From Ruegeria sp. TM1040 (lineage in GTDB: Bacteria > Pseudomonadota > Alphaproteobacteria > Rhodobacterales > Rhodobacteraceae): a stretch of DNA of 64,000 nt. Location: assembly GCF_000014065.1 (NCBI RefSeq), contig NC_008044.1:2813501-2877500 (forward strand), written 5' to 3'. The translations under genes were made by a program, and so were the position numbers. Of the stretch, positions 50,759 through 58,624 are shown one piece after another (within the stretch, counting starts at the first letter, position 1; each line of letters opens with the position of its first letter). The notes under the pieces are model-generated. The model saw only the letters and a list, made by a program, of their open reading frames with translations. It did no database searches and was not told the DNA's origin.

Positions 50759-50783
50759 GGAACAAAACCCGTCTCCCGCCGTT
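50759..50783 (+). promoter_or_regulatory. EcfG-type promoter for the DUF1328-dps unit
   Basis: GGAAC (50759-50763), 16 bases, then CGTT (50780-50783) matches the EcfG consensus exactly. The DUF1328 start at 50839 lies about 50 bases downstream of the expected transcript start. Confidence 0.75.
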
Positions 50784-50838
50784 GTCTCCCCGAAGCCCAC
50801 AGAGGGTGGGCACTAAAACACGGCAAAGGAGACACCCG

Positions 50839-51000
50839 ATGCTTAGTTGGGCACTGGCATTTCTCGTGATCGCGCTGATTGCAGCCGTCTTTGGCTTTGG
50901 CGGCATCGCCAGCGCCTCGGCTGGGATCGCGCAGATCCTGTTTTTCATCTTCCTCGTGATGTTTGTCGTCGCGCTGATATTGCGCGCGGTGCGTGGCTAA
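50839..51000 (+). CDS. DUF1328 small membrane protein
   Basis: A 53-residue protein of two hydrophobic helices ([21 protein letters not shown] and [21 protein letters not shown], joined by SASAG), typical of the DUF1328/YtjA family. AAAGGAG precedes the ATG at 50839. Function is unknown; homologues are often induced by general stress in alphaproteobacteria. It sits under an exact EcfG promoter and 54 bases before dps, with which it is probably co-transcribed. Confidence 0.88.
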   Translation: MLSWALAFLVIALIAAVFGFGGIASASAGIAQILFFIFLVMFVVALILRAVRG

Positions 51001-51054
51001 CAGCCACAGTCACAGCAACCACATCACACAACCTCCCTTTGGAAAGGAGATACC

Positions 51055-51552
51055 ATGTCAAACGCATTGAATGTTAAACCGCAGTTGGCCCCCGTCGAAA
51101 CCGGCGTGCGCGACACCAAAGCGATCGCTGAAGGCCTGAGTGACGTTCTGGCGGACACCTACCGCCTCACGCTCAAGTCTCATATCTACCACTGGAATGT
51201 GGAGGGGCCACTGTTCTTCTCACTGCACAACCTCACCGAGGAGCAGTACCAGAACATGTTCGCCGCCGCCGACGAGCTGGCAGAGCGCATCCGCGCCCTC
51301 GGACATCTCACGCCGGGCAAGATCAACGGTGTTTTGTCCGACAGCATTGTCGACGACCTCGGTCAGATGCCCAGCGCAGGCGAGATGTGCAAGGATCTGG
51401 AACAAGACCATATGAAACTGGCGCACCGCCTGCATGCGCTCGTCGAACTTGCCGAAGAGCGCAAGGATATGGTGACCGGTGACCTTGCAACGGAACGCGC
51501 AGCGTTTCACGAAAAAGCAGCTTGGATGCTGCGGGCTTTGTCTGCCTCGTAA
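51055..51552 (+). CDS. dps: Dps, DNA-protecting ferritin-like protein
   Basis: A 165-residue Dps protein. The intersubunit ferroxidase site is visible as SHIYHWNVEG with the downstream FAAADELAERIRALG (His from one subunit, Asp/Glu from the other). Twelve subunits form a shell that oxidises iron with peroxide and binds DNA in starvation or oxidative stress. AAAGGAG precedes the ATG. It follows the DUF1328 gene and is probably read from the same EcfG promoter, which fits its stress role. A 13-base-pair hairpin follows the gene. Confidence 0.95.
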   Translation: MSNALNVKPQLAPVETGVRDTKAIAEGLSDVLADTYRLTLKSHIYHWNVEGPLFFSLHNLTEEQYQNMFAAADELAERIRALGHLTPGKINGVLSDSIVDDLGQMPSAGEMCKDLEQDHMKLAHRLHALVELAEERKDMVTGDLATERAAFHEKAAWMLRALSAS

Positions 51553-51570
51553 GCCAGCAGTGATCCAAAT

Positions 51571-51606
51571 CCGCGCCCCACACGCCCTCTGGTGTGTGGG
51601 GCGCGG
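51571..51606 (+). terminator. Strong hairpin after dps
   Basis: CCGCGCCCCACAC (51571-51583) pairs with GTGTGGGGCGCGG (51594-51606), 13 perfect pairs over a 10-base loop, followed by ctattttg. The T-run is short, but the stem is strong and well placed to end the dps transcript. Confidence 0.7.
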
Positions 51607-51659
51607 CTATTTTGAAATGTGGATTCTGAAAGCGCCGCATATGGCGGTCAGTTCCATAG

Positions 51660-51692
51660 AAAAAGCCCCGGACCAATCCTTGTCCGGGGCTT
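51660..51692 (-). terminator. Intrinsic terminator of phyR
   Basis: On the reverse strand AAGCCCCGGAC (51692-51682) pairs with GTCCGGGGCTT (51673-51663) over an 8-base loop and continues into five T residues (51664-51660). It begins 15 bases after the phyR stop. Confidence 0.85.
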
Positions 51693-51707
51693 GTTGCGCG
51701 CTTTCCC

Positions 51708-52529
51708 TTAACTGGTGAGCGTATCGGTCGAGGCAAAGAACATCGCCTGACTGATCGCAGAGATCACCTGGTCGGGCACATAAGGCTTTGCGATCATAAA
51801 GGCGGGCTCGTGACGTTCACCGGTCAGCAGACGCTCCGGGAAGGCGGTGATAAAGATCACCGGAACGTCGCCCAGCTCCTCCAGAAGATCCGCCACCGCA
51901 TCGATGCCGCTTGAATTGTCGGCAAGCTGAATATCGGCAAGGATCAGGTCGGGCTTTTCCTCGAGCCCCAGTTTCACCGCAGCCTTGCGCGTGCGCGCAA
52001 TCCCAGTGACCTCGTGGCCCATCATGGAACAGATGCCTTCGAGGTCCATGGCGATGATGGCCTCGTCTTCGATGATCATGATCTTGCCGCTCACGGATTG
52101 CTGCATCTCGTCGCGGGCCAGCTGGATCAATCCTGCAGCCTCGCTCTCAGACAGATCCATGATAAGAGCCACTTCGCCAACAGAGAAGGCTTCGACAGTA
52201 TTGAGCAAGAGTGCCTCTCGGGTGTTTGCCGTCAGCGAGGACAGATGCTGCAGCGCCCGCGCACGGGGGCCTTCATCGGCCTCCAGCACCGGCTGACCAG
52301 AGCTGCTCCAGAGAGTGTGAAACACTTTGAACAATGCCACCTTGCCGCCTGCGCTCTGCGCATCAAAACAAGACGGATCGGCAAGGATCGCTTCGAGAGT
52401 CGAGGCCGCATAGGCATCACCGGATTGCTGCGCCCCGGTGAGCGCGCGCGCATAACGGCGCAGATAAGGCAGATGCGGAGTAATCACGTCCGACAGTGTC
52501 AGAGCCTGGCCTGTGGTAGAGGTCGACAA
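51708..52529 (-). CDS. phyR: PhyR, anti-anti-sigma response regulator
   Basis: A 273-residue protein from a TTG at 52529, chosen because AGGAG lies eight bases upstream and the length suits PhyR. Residues about 10-140 form a sigma-factor-like domain; about 148-265 form a receiver domain with acidic pocket Glu154-Asp155, phosphoacceptor Asp199 (LILADIQLAD) and Lys in MIAKPY. When phosphorylated, the sigma-like domain captures NepR and frees EcfG. It is divergent from nepR-ecfG, sharing a symmetric EcfG promoter. The domain order (sigma-like first, receiver last) is the diagnostic feature. Confidence 0.95.
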   Translation of the reverse strand: MSTSTTGQALTLSDVITPHLPYLRRYARALTGAQQSGDAYAASTLEAILADPSCFDAQSAGGKVALFKVFHTLWSSSGQPVLEADEGPRARALQHLSSLTANTREALLLNTVEAFSVGEVALIMDLSESEAAGLIQLARDEMQQSVSGKIMIIEDEAIIAMDLEGICSMMGHEVTGIARTRKAAVKLGLEEKPDLILADIQLADNSSGIDAVADLLEELGDVPVIFITAFPERLLTGERHEPAFMIAKPYVPDQVISAISQAMFFASTDTLTS

Positions 52530-52557
52530 TTTTTTTCTCCTGTCACCAATATTTCTC

Positions 52558-52588
52558 GGAACAAACGCATGTCCCGCGCGTTTGTTCC
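52558..52588. promoter_or_regulatory. Symmetric two-way EcfG promoter between phyR and nepR
   Basis: The arms GGAACAAACGC (52558-52568) and GCGTTTGTTCC (52578-52588) are perfect inverted copies. On the plus strand GGAAC and CGTT (52579-52582) are 16 bases apart; on the minus strand GGAAC (52588-52584) and CGTT (52567-52564) are also 16 apart. One element thus gives exact EcfG promoters in both directions, for nepR-ecfG and phyR. Confidence 0.85.
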
Positions 52589-52641
52589 ATGGAAATGCAT
52601 TTTTTTGCGCGCGAGAGTCATAGGTGTTGCGGGAGAGACGA

Positions 52642-52839
52642 ATGGCCAACAAATTTTCACAGCAGCCGTGGGACACGCTGATCGACGAGAACCTCAAGCG
52701 GGTTTTCGACGAAGATGCGAATGCGGATTTGCCACCGCATCTGATGGACCTACTTGACCGATTGGACAAGATCCCTGTCGCAGAGGGGTCGCAGGGCGCC
52801 CCAGATGCGTCCGCGTCTTCTGGCGAGGAGGCCGATTAA
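52642..52839 (+). CDS. nepR: NepR, anti-sigma factor of EcfG
   Basis: A 65-residue acidic protein. The segment IDENLKRVFDEDANADLPPHLMDLLDRL contains the NepR core of two helices around LP, which binds both EcfG and the sigma-like domain of PhyR (positions about 15-42). GGGAGAG precedes the ATG at 52642. It is encoded directly before ecfG, so inhibitor and sigma factor are made together. Length and context are typical. Confidence 0.92.
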   Translation: MANKFSQQPWDTLIDENLKRVFDEDANADLPPHLMDLLDRLDKIPVAEGSQGAPDASASSGEEAD

Positions 52840-53397
52840 ATGGACAGACAAAGCGCCAAGGCTGAATTGACCAGCCATATGAAGGTGCTGCGCGCCTTCG
52901 CCATGAGCCTGACCCGCAATGATGCGGCGGCGGATGATCTTGTACAGGACACGGTTCTCAAAGCGTGGAGCAACCTCGACAAGTTTCAGGAAGGCACCAA
53001 CATGCGCGCCTGGCTCTTCACCATCCTGCGCAACACCTTTTACTCAGGCCGCCGCAAGGCAGTAAGAGAGGTGGAGGATTCCACCGGCAGCATCACCGAG
53101 AGCCTTTCGGTCAAACCCGCTCATGACGGACGTCTGCAACTGGAAGAGTTCCGGCGCGCCTTGGGTGAATTGCCCGTGGAACAGCGCGAAATCCTGACTC
53201 TGATCGGAGTGCTGCAATATTCCTACGAAGAGGCCGCCGAGGTCTGTGGCGTCAAGGTGGGCACCGTCAAAAGCCGTCTCAACCGGGGCCGTGAGGCGCT
53301 TGCAGCCAAGATGCAGTTGGATGCGAATGAGCAGTTGGAACTGACCGATGCTGCCACCCACGCGGTTGTTGCAGCCAACAATGGGACTGCCGCGTGA
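52840..53397 (+). CDS. ecfG: EcfG, general stress response sigma factor
   Basis: A 185-residue ECF sigma factor. Region 2 covers about 5-75 (DDLVQDTVLKAWSNLDKF, MRAWLFTILRNTFYS), and region 4 about 105-165 (LPVEQREILTLIGVLQYSYE, VCGVKVGTVKSRLNRGRE). The ATG abuts the nepR stop. It directs polymerase to GGAAC-N16/17-CGTT promoters, of which exact copies occur here before phyR, nepR, the DUF1328 gene and the PRC-barrel gene. A C-terminal tail of about 20 residues follows region 4. Confidence 0.95.
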   Translation: MDRQSAKAELTSHMKVLRAFAMSLTRNDAAADDLVQDTVLKAWSNLDKFQEGTNMRAWLFTILRNTFYSGRRKAVREVEDSTGSITESLSVKPAHDGRLQLEEFRRALGELPVEQREILTLIGVLQYSYEEAAEVCGVKVGTVKSRLNRGREALAAKMQLDANEQLELTDAATHAVVAANNGTAA

Positions 53398-55244
53398 ACC
53401 GAATGAACTTCCCGTCTCTCGCCCTCTTGAAGGGCGGGGACGCCCGCACGCACGAAACCTCGCTCTCTGAAGATCCGACCGCGCAGAACCGCGCGGCAGG
53501 CTGGACACGCAGCCTGTCCCTGCGCCTTGCGGTCATGCTTTCGATTGCCATGGTGCCACTGGGTCTGATCGCGGTTGATCAAACCGTCCGGCTGCAAAAA
53601 GAGGTCAACACCTCCAACAACCTCAGCCTTCAGGCGCTCACTGCGGAATTTGCACAAGAAGAGCGCGAGATCATTAAATCCGCCTTCGCATCGGCAGAAA
53701 CCCTGACGCTTTCGGTGCCCGAAATCGCACATGACCTGTCGCGATGCAGCTCTTTGATGCGGCGCTTCATCTCCACCACCGATGCGCGCTACAGCTTTGC
53801 AGGGTTCCTGCCCCAGGACGGGGTTATGGCCTGCGCGTCAAGCGGCGGAACAATCGACTACTCCGAAAACCCCGATTTTCCAGATTGGATGCGCCGTCCA
53901 AAGCGCGAAATACGGGTGAATTCTTATGGGCCCGTGGCTGGCTCTGCGGTGCTGATCATATCCGAACCCGTTTTTGCCAGCACGGGCGTATTTCTCGGCA
54001 ACCAGATCATTCATGTTCCACATGATCGCATCGACCAACAGTTCCAGACCAAGCTTGGGGATCGCCCTCTGGATCTTGTCACCGTCAGCGCAGAGGGAGA
54101 GATCCTGAGCGCATCCGGTGCGCGCGAAACAGCCCTAGAGCGGCTCCCGATTGATCTGACTCTCTCAGAGCTGATCTCGATACATGACGGCCAGATCGAA
54201 GCCAAAAACGCAGCGGGCGAGGTCAGGCTGTTCTCGATTGTTCCGATCCTCAGCGATACCTTTTATGTGATCGGCAGCTGGGATCCCGAAGGGATCAGCC
54301 TGGCGCAAGAGACCAGCGCGCTGCGCTATCTTTTTTTGACACCTGCGCTCTTTCCCATCCTGATGTGGCTCGTCAGCCTGGTGCTGATCTATGTGGCGCT
54401 GGATCATCAGGTTGTGCGGCACCTGCGCGTGATCGGATTGCAGATGCGCCAATTTGCAAGTTCCCGTGTACTGCCCGATGTGCAGACCAACGGGTTGATG
54501 CCGCATGAATTGGAAGTGATCCAGAACCAGTTTACCTATGTGGCCGAAAAACTGCTTCATGATGAAGCGCATCTGTTTGACGCGATGCACGACAAGGATG
54601 TGCTGCTGAAGGAGTTGCACCACCGGGTCAAAAACAATCTTCAGCTGATCTCTTCCATCATCTCGATGCAGATGCGCCGCACGCGCAATCAGGTGACAGC
54701 GGCGGCGCTCAAGACCGTGAACCAGCGTGTCACAAGCATGGCGACGGTGCATCAGACGCTCTATCAGGCATCGGAACTCGGTCAGGTCCAAGCCAACGAT
54801 CTTCTGCGCGATGTGGTGCGCCCGCTGACGGAGCTGGCACCTACCACCGCACCGGTGCCCAAGATCGACATCACCTTGGACCCTGTGGTGCTCTATCCGG
54901 ATCAGGCGGTTCCTCTGGCGCTCTTGACGGTGGAGGCTGCAACCAATGCGTTGAAATATCTCGGCGTCGACAAGGCCGGAAATCGATGGGTCCGCGTGTC
55001 TCTGACGACAATCGAGGACGGACGGGTCTGCCTGATGATCTCCAATTCCACCAATGATGAGACCGATTTCGAAGATGAGGGCACGGGGCTTGGCAGCCAA
55101 TTGATCCGAGGCTTTGCACGCCAGCTCGAATGCAGCCCCGAGATCACCGAGGGTGAAGACAGCTACGCCATCAGCGTGACCTTCGACACCTTGCCGTTTG
55201 ACTCCGAAGATACGGGCAAGACCGGCATTGAGGACGAGGACTGA
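53394..55244 (+). CDS. Membrane HisKA_2-type histidine kinase of the general stress response
   Basis: A 616-residue sensor kinase whose GTG start overlaps the ecfG stop; an ATG at 53403 is an alternative. One membrane helix at about 45-65 and a second at about 310-340 enclose an extracytoplasmic dCache-like sensor region (about 70-305). A HAMP-like linker leads to the HisKA_2 dimerisation box LLKELHHRVKNNLQ with His409/His410, and the HATPase domain has EAATNALKYLG and GTGLGSQLI. HisKA_2/HWE kinases such as PhyK phosphorylate PhyR. Being third in the nepR-ecfG operon strongly implies that PhyR is its target. The stimulus is unknown. Confidence 0.88.
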   Translation: MNRMNFPSLALLKGGDARTHETSLSEDPTAQNRAAGWTRSLSLRLAVMLSIAMVPLGLIAVDQTVRLQKEVNTSNNLSLQALTAEFAQEEREIIKSAFASAETLTLSVPEIAHDLSRCSSLMRRFISTTDARYSFAGFLPQDGVMACASSGGTIDYSENPDFPDWMRRPKREIRVNSYGPVAGSAVLIISEPVFASTGVFLGNQIIHVPHDRIDQQFQTKLGDRPLDLVTVSAEGEILSASGARETALERLPIDLTLSELISIHDGQIEAKNAAGEVRLFSIVPILSDTFYVIGSWDPEGISLAQETSALRYLFLTPALFPILMWLVSLVLIYVALDHQVVRHLRVIGLQMRQFASSRVLPDVQTNGLMPHELEVIQNQFTYVAEKLLHDEAHLFDAMHDKDVLLKELHHRVKNNLQLISSIISMQMRRTRNQVTAAALKTVNQRVTSMATVHQTLYQASELGQVQANDLLRDVVRPLTELAPTTAPVPKIDITLDPVVLYPDQAVPLALLTVEAATNALKYLGVDKAGNRWVRVSLTTIEDGRVCLMISNSTNDETDFEDEGTGLGSQLIRGFARQLECSPEITEGEDSYAISVTFDTLPFDSEDTGKTGIEDED

Positions 55245-55368
55245 CAGCTGTCTCGCACCTTGGTCGCGCGCGATCATCGCTGATTTGCCAAGATCGGTCC
55301 TGCCCCGGCTGGGGCGGGCGTCTTGGCGCGTGTGGACTCTGGTCTGGGCTTCGGGTGCGCCGCACCCG

Positions 55369-55956
55369 TCAGAGCAGGTGTAGGGCGGCCCCGCCAAGTG
55401 CCAGCCCCAGTCCCGCGACCGTCACCAGCGCGATCAGCCCGTCCCCGATCAACATTGACAAAGCCAGCAGAGCGACCACGCCCCCCAAAATCGACGAGGT
55501 AAACGGCACGATTTCGAGAAAGGGCATAATCAGACCGCAGAGCAGGCAGATGCCCTGTATCACCCGCAAGAACGGCGGCGTCAGCAAGGACGTCAACCGG
55601 CGTTTGAACCGACGATCGAGCCATGCTGCAAATGCGCGCAGCGCGCGAATGGCATATTGTGTCTTGTCCGCTGGCAACGACCGTTTCGACAGCACCTCGG
55701 GCATCCACAGGTGGTTGCGCCCCATCAGCATCTGTACCGAGATCAGCGCAATCGTGACGCCGCACGCAGAGGAAAACAGCGGAATGCCACTGAGCGGCGA
55801 GACCAATGCGAGCGACGGAGCCAAGAGCACCGCAGCAATCGATTTGACCCCCAACTCATCCATGAGGTCCGACACCCGCAACCCGTCCGCCCCCTCGCGC
55901 AAGAGGGCGTCGGTCTGGTCCAGGACGTCTTCGACTGGGTGGCTGGTCTGGGTCAT
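55369..55956 (-). CDS. ExoD-family membrane protein
   Basis: A 195-residue integral membrane protein with hydrophobic segments at about 38-60, 65-82, 130-155 and 160-190. VLLAPSLALVSPLSGIPLFSSACG and the RRFKRRLTSLLTP region are typical of the ExoD family, named from a rhizobial gene affecting exopolysaccharide and alkaline tolerance; the molecular role is not established. It is convergent with the histidine kinase gene, and a small GC hairpin (GCCCC/GGGGC near 55309) lies between them. Unlike its neighbours I found no EcfG promoter for it. Confidence 0.85.
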   Translation of the reverse strand: MTQTSHPVEDVLDQTDALLREGADGLRVSDLMDELGVKSIAAVLLAPSLALVSPLSGIPLFSSACGVTIALISVQMLMGRNHLWMPEVLSKRSLPADKTQYAIRALRAFAAWLDRRFKRRLTSLLTPPFLRVIQGICLLCGLIMPFLEIVPFTSSILGGVVALLALSMLIGDGLIALVTVAGLGLALGGAALHLL

Positions 55957-56169
55957 CGCATCCGTTTTCTCGTAACTTCCGTCTCGGAGATAAAACGTGG
56001 CGACAGCAAAAAAGTTCCCTCCTGCCTCGCGGCTATGTCAGCGGCTCAAACGGAGGCGGAACAACACTGCTGCGAAATTTTCTATAAAAATCAGGAACAT
56101 TTCATCACTGCTGCGTGTTCTTGCGGCAGATCCCTCGGGGATACGACCACCGGAAGAAGGAGTGAAAAG

Positions 56170-56658
56170 ATGAAACATCTGATCCGAACCACTGCCCTTG
56201 TCGCAACCATGGCAACCGCCGCAGGCGCATCAACGATGGTGCAGGACATTGATGTCACCGCCGATGTAAGCGCACTTGAAAACCGGGACGCCGTGTCGGT
56301 CTGGGGCGCGCTCGAGACTGATCTGGAGAGAGCGTTGGCTGCGCAATTGGTGGATCAGATCGCTTCTGAGGGTGCTGAAGACGCCGCCGATATCGACATT
56401 GAGATCGACACGCTGGCGCTGGCCTCCAGCCTTGAGACCGAAATGGGCCTTGCCAACTCAGTTCTTGAGGGGGACGTCTCTGTGGATCTGCCGGGCAGCC
56501 AGTACGATCAGCGTTACAGCTTGACGGTGCGCGCCGAGCAGGCGCACGTCCACTATCCCCAAGGCACTGATGTGAGCGCGCTCAATGTGGGCAGCGAGGT
56601 CTTCTACACCGCGATGGTTGACGCTTTTGCCGCCCATGTGGCCGAGAAACTGAAATAA
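56170..56658 (+). CDS. Exported protein of unknown function
   Basis: A 162-residue protein with a Sec signal (MKHLIRTTALVATMATAAGAS) and AAGGAG before the ATG at 56170. The mature part is acidic (DAADIDIEIDTLALASSLETE) and beta-rich towards the end (YSLTVRAEQAHV). It resembles small periplasmic stress proteins only in general character; I do not recognise the family. It is followed after 12 bases by an entericidin gene and a shared terminator, so the two form a unit. A GGAAC motif at 56094 lacks a good partner for EcfG. Confidence 0.75.
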   Translation: MKHLIRTTALVATMATAAGASTMVQDIDVTADVSALENRDAVSVWGALETDLERALAAQLVDQIASEGAEDAADIDIEIDTLALASSLETEMGLANSVLEGDVSVDLPGSQYDQRYSLTVRAEQAHVHYPQGTDVSALNVGSEVFYTAMVDAFAAHVAEKLK

Positions 56659-56670
56659 CGGAGGGACATC

Positions 56671-56799
56671 ATGCGTATGCGATACCTGTCTTTGCTTGCC
56701 ATCCTGGGGTTGGCAGCCTGCGAAACAGCGGAGGGTCTGGGCCGCGATGTGTCCACCCTCGGGGCTGAAATCGAACAAGAGGCGCAGGAGGCTCAATAA
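56671..56799 (+). CDS. Entericidin-type small lipoprotein
   Basis: A 42-residue peptide, MRMRYLSLLAILGLAAC followed by a short charged helix ending in EIEQEAQEAQ. The lipobox LAAC predicts lipidation at Cys17; ETAEGLGRDV after it is the entericidin A/B signature. GGAGGG precedes the ATG. Entericidins are envelope lipoproteins linked to stationary-phase lysis and its antidote in E. coli; here only one copy is present, with no partner toxin or antidote visible. It shares a transcript with the upstream exported protein. Confidence 0.85.
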   Translation: MRMRYLSLLAILGLAACETAEGLGRDVSTLGAEIEQEAQEAQ

Positions 56800-56810
56800 C
56801 CTCTTTGCAC

Positions 56811-56843
56811 AATCCCCGGCGCCCGCTGCGCCGGGGATTTTTT
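56811..56843. terminator. Strong intrinsic terminator between convergent genes
   Basis: AATCCCCGGCGC (56811-56822) pairs with GCGCCGGGGATT (56828-56839) over CCGCT, with a run of six T residues (56838-56843). It ends the entericidin transcript and reaches the stop codon of the convergent AbrB-type gene. Confidence 0.9.
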
Positions 56844-57870
56844 ACCCCGCCTTCGCGCGGCGCAATGCCAGCGGCATCAGAACGGTCAGGATCATCAGCC
56901 GCATTACGTGATGGGCGGCCACAAAGGCTGGATCAAGCCCGAGGGTGACCGCGATGGCGGCCATGGCCTCTACCCCGCCGGGGGCAAACGCCACGATCAG
57001 CAGGGCCGGAGACAGGCCCATGACCTGCATGGCCACACCAATCGCGATCAGCGTGACCGTGACATTGATGCCCGTCACCCAAAGCCCCGCGGCAAAATCG
57101 ACCTTCAAATCTGCAAGCCTCTGTCCCACAAAGCGCGAGCCAATCAGCGTCCCCATCACCAGAAACGCCAGAATGGTTGCAGCTTCCGGAGGTCGCCCCG
57201 GTGTCACCGCAAAGATATGTCCGGCGGCGCTGCAAAAGATGCCCGCCAGCAAATAGGCGGCGGGAATGTTCAATCGATCAAACACTGCGCCCACCACCAA
57301 AGTGACCCCCACCAAAGCCGCCAGATGCCAGTTTGAGAGCACATATTCGGGCATGAGCTCCACACCCGTTGCGCCAAACACCAACGAGACCAGCACCGGC
57401 ACACAAAGGGTGAGAAACAGCACCCGGATGCTCTGGACCACCGCAATCCGAGAGGTCTGCCCTCCGTCACTGAGCGACAGCGCCAGCACATAGCTCAGAT
57501 GCCCCGGCGCAGCCGCCAGAGCCGCATCACGCGGACTGAACCGCATCCAGCGCTCAAGACCGATGCGGCTGATCTGCAAAGACACAAAGAGGCTCACTGC
57601 AAGGATCGCAATGGTCACGGGCCATGCCAGCGCCGAGGCCAGCATTTCACGCGTCACGCTGCTGCCGATATTGATCCCCAAGAGCACAAAGGCCGTGGTC
57701 CTGAGCCACACGGGCATCCGGATCGGCAAACCAAACAGTGCAGCCAGAGACACCGCTGCCGCTGAACCGGTCAGGGGGGCCGAGGGAAATCCAATCGCTT
57801 CAAAAATCAATGTGCCAAGCACGGCAACGCCAAGCGCGCCCACAAGGCCAAACACGTCAGTTAGGGTCAT
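56842..57870 (-). CDS. AbrB-type integral membrane protein
   Basis: A 342-residue protein with about ten membrane helices, of the family often named AbrB or putative ammonia monooxygenase, with a duplicated five-helix unit (GFPSAPLTGS... and LNIPAAYLLAGIFCSAAG). Despite the name it is not the AbrB DNA-binding regulator. The role is unproven, though transport is likely. The ATG at 57870 overlaps the end of the citryl-CoA lyase-like gene by 14 bases, making it the last member of the tricarboxylate operon and suggesting export or import of a pathway metabolite. Confidence 0.82.
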   Translation of the reverse strand: MTLTDVFGLVGALGVAVLGTLIFEAIGFPSAPLTGSAAAVSLAALFGLPIRMPVWLRTTAFVLLGINIGSSVTREMLASALAWPVTIAILAVSLFVSLQISRIGLERWMRFSPRDAALAAAPGHLSYVLALSLSDGGQTSRIAVVQSIRVLFLTLCVPVLVSLVFGATGVELMPEYVLSNWHLAALVGVTLVVGAVFDRLNIPAAYLLAGIFCSAAGHIFAVTPGRPPEAATILAFLVMGTLIGSRFVGQRLADLKVDFAAGLWVTGINVTVTLIAIGVAMQVMGLSPALLIVAFAPGGVEAMAAIAVTLGLDPAFVAAHHVMRLMILTVLMPLALRRAKAG

Positions 57871-58624
57871 ACGTCCATCTGTATTTGGGCGGGGTCGGTC
57901 CCTTGTTGCGCCCGCCCTGTTGCTGCTGCTCCCATGCGTGGGACAGAATGCCCACCGAACGCGACAGGCAAAACAGCCCCCGCGCCAGAGGCGGGGCAAA
58001 GCCAAGCTCCGCGTAGATCACAGCCGTTGCCCCATCGATGTTCATTGGCAGGGCAGTTCCTTTTTCTGCCGAGATATGCGCCTCGATGGCTTCGGCAATG
58101 CGCAGAAACCGTCCCGAGACAGCCCCCGTTTCGGCGATTTCGGACACCAGCGCCATCAGGCGCGGCGCACGGGGGTCGGTCGGTTTGTGAAACCGATGAC
58201 CAAAGCCTGGGATGATCTTGCCGTGCTCTGCGCGCCAATCATCAAGCGCCGTTGCCAGATCCCCGCCGTGGGCGTCAACGTGGTGATACAGCTCCACCGC
58301 CTGCTGCCCGGCCCCGCCGTGCACGTCGCCAAGCATATTCACCGCCGTCGCCATCGCATTGTTCAGGGGCAAGCCGCAGGTCACGGCCATCCGCGCCGCG
58401 GCAATCGAGGGGGCTTGCGGGCCATGATCCACGGCCGAGACCAAGGCGGCCTCGAACAAACGCGACTGCGGCGCCGTGGGTCGGTCCCCACGCACCATTA
58501 GCCAGATCATCTCGGCAAAGCTGACGTTGCCAATGAGATCCTGAATTGGGTGACCCCGAAGCTCGATACGGCCCGGTTCCATGTCGATGATCGACGTGCG
58601 CCACCAATCACTCACATCGCTCAT
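57857..58624 (-). CDS. Citryl-CoA lyase-like (short citrate-synthase family) enzyme
   Basis: A 255-residue member of the citrate synthase superfamily lacking the large N-terminal part of true citrate synthases. Catalytic residues are in place: His102 (GDVHGGAG), His143 (PGFGHRFHKPTDPR) and Asp197 (NIDGAT). Such short homologues cleave citryl-CoA to acetyl-CoA and oxaloacetate, the reverse of citrate synthase carbon-bond formation. The ATG overlaps the stop of the CoA-transferase gene by four bases. The pair would activate and cleave a tricarboxylate imported by TctABC; related 2-hydroxy-acyl-CoA substrates are possible. Confidence 0.82.
   Translation of the reverse strand: MSDVSDWWRTSIIDMEPGRIELRGHPIQDLIGNVSFAEMIWLMVRGDRPTAPQSRLFEAALVSAVDHGPQAPSIAAARMAVTCGLPLNNAMATAVNMLGDVHGGAGQQAVELYHHVDAHGGDLATALDDWRAEHGKIIPGFGHRFHKPTDPRAPRLMALVSEIAETGAVSGRFLRIAEAIEAHISAEKGTALPMNIDGATAVIYAELGFAPPLARGLFCLSRSVGILSHAWEQQQQGGRNKGPTPPKYRWTYDPN

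Noticed and set aside
56094-56120. An EcfG promoter before the exported protein gene at 56170
   Set aside because: GGAAC is present at 56094-56098, but at the required spacing there is only CGTG at 15 bases, so the -10 element and distance both fail.
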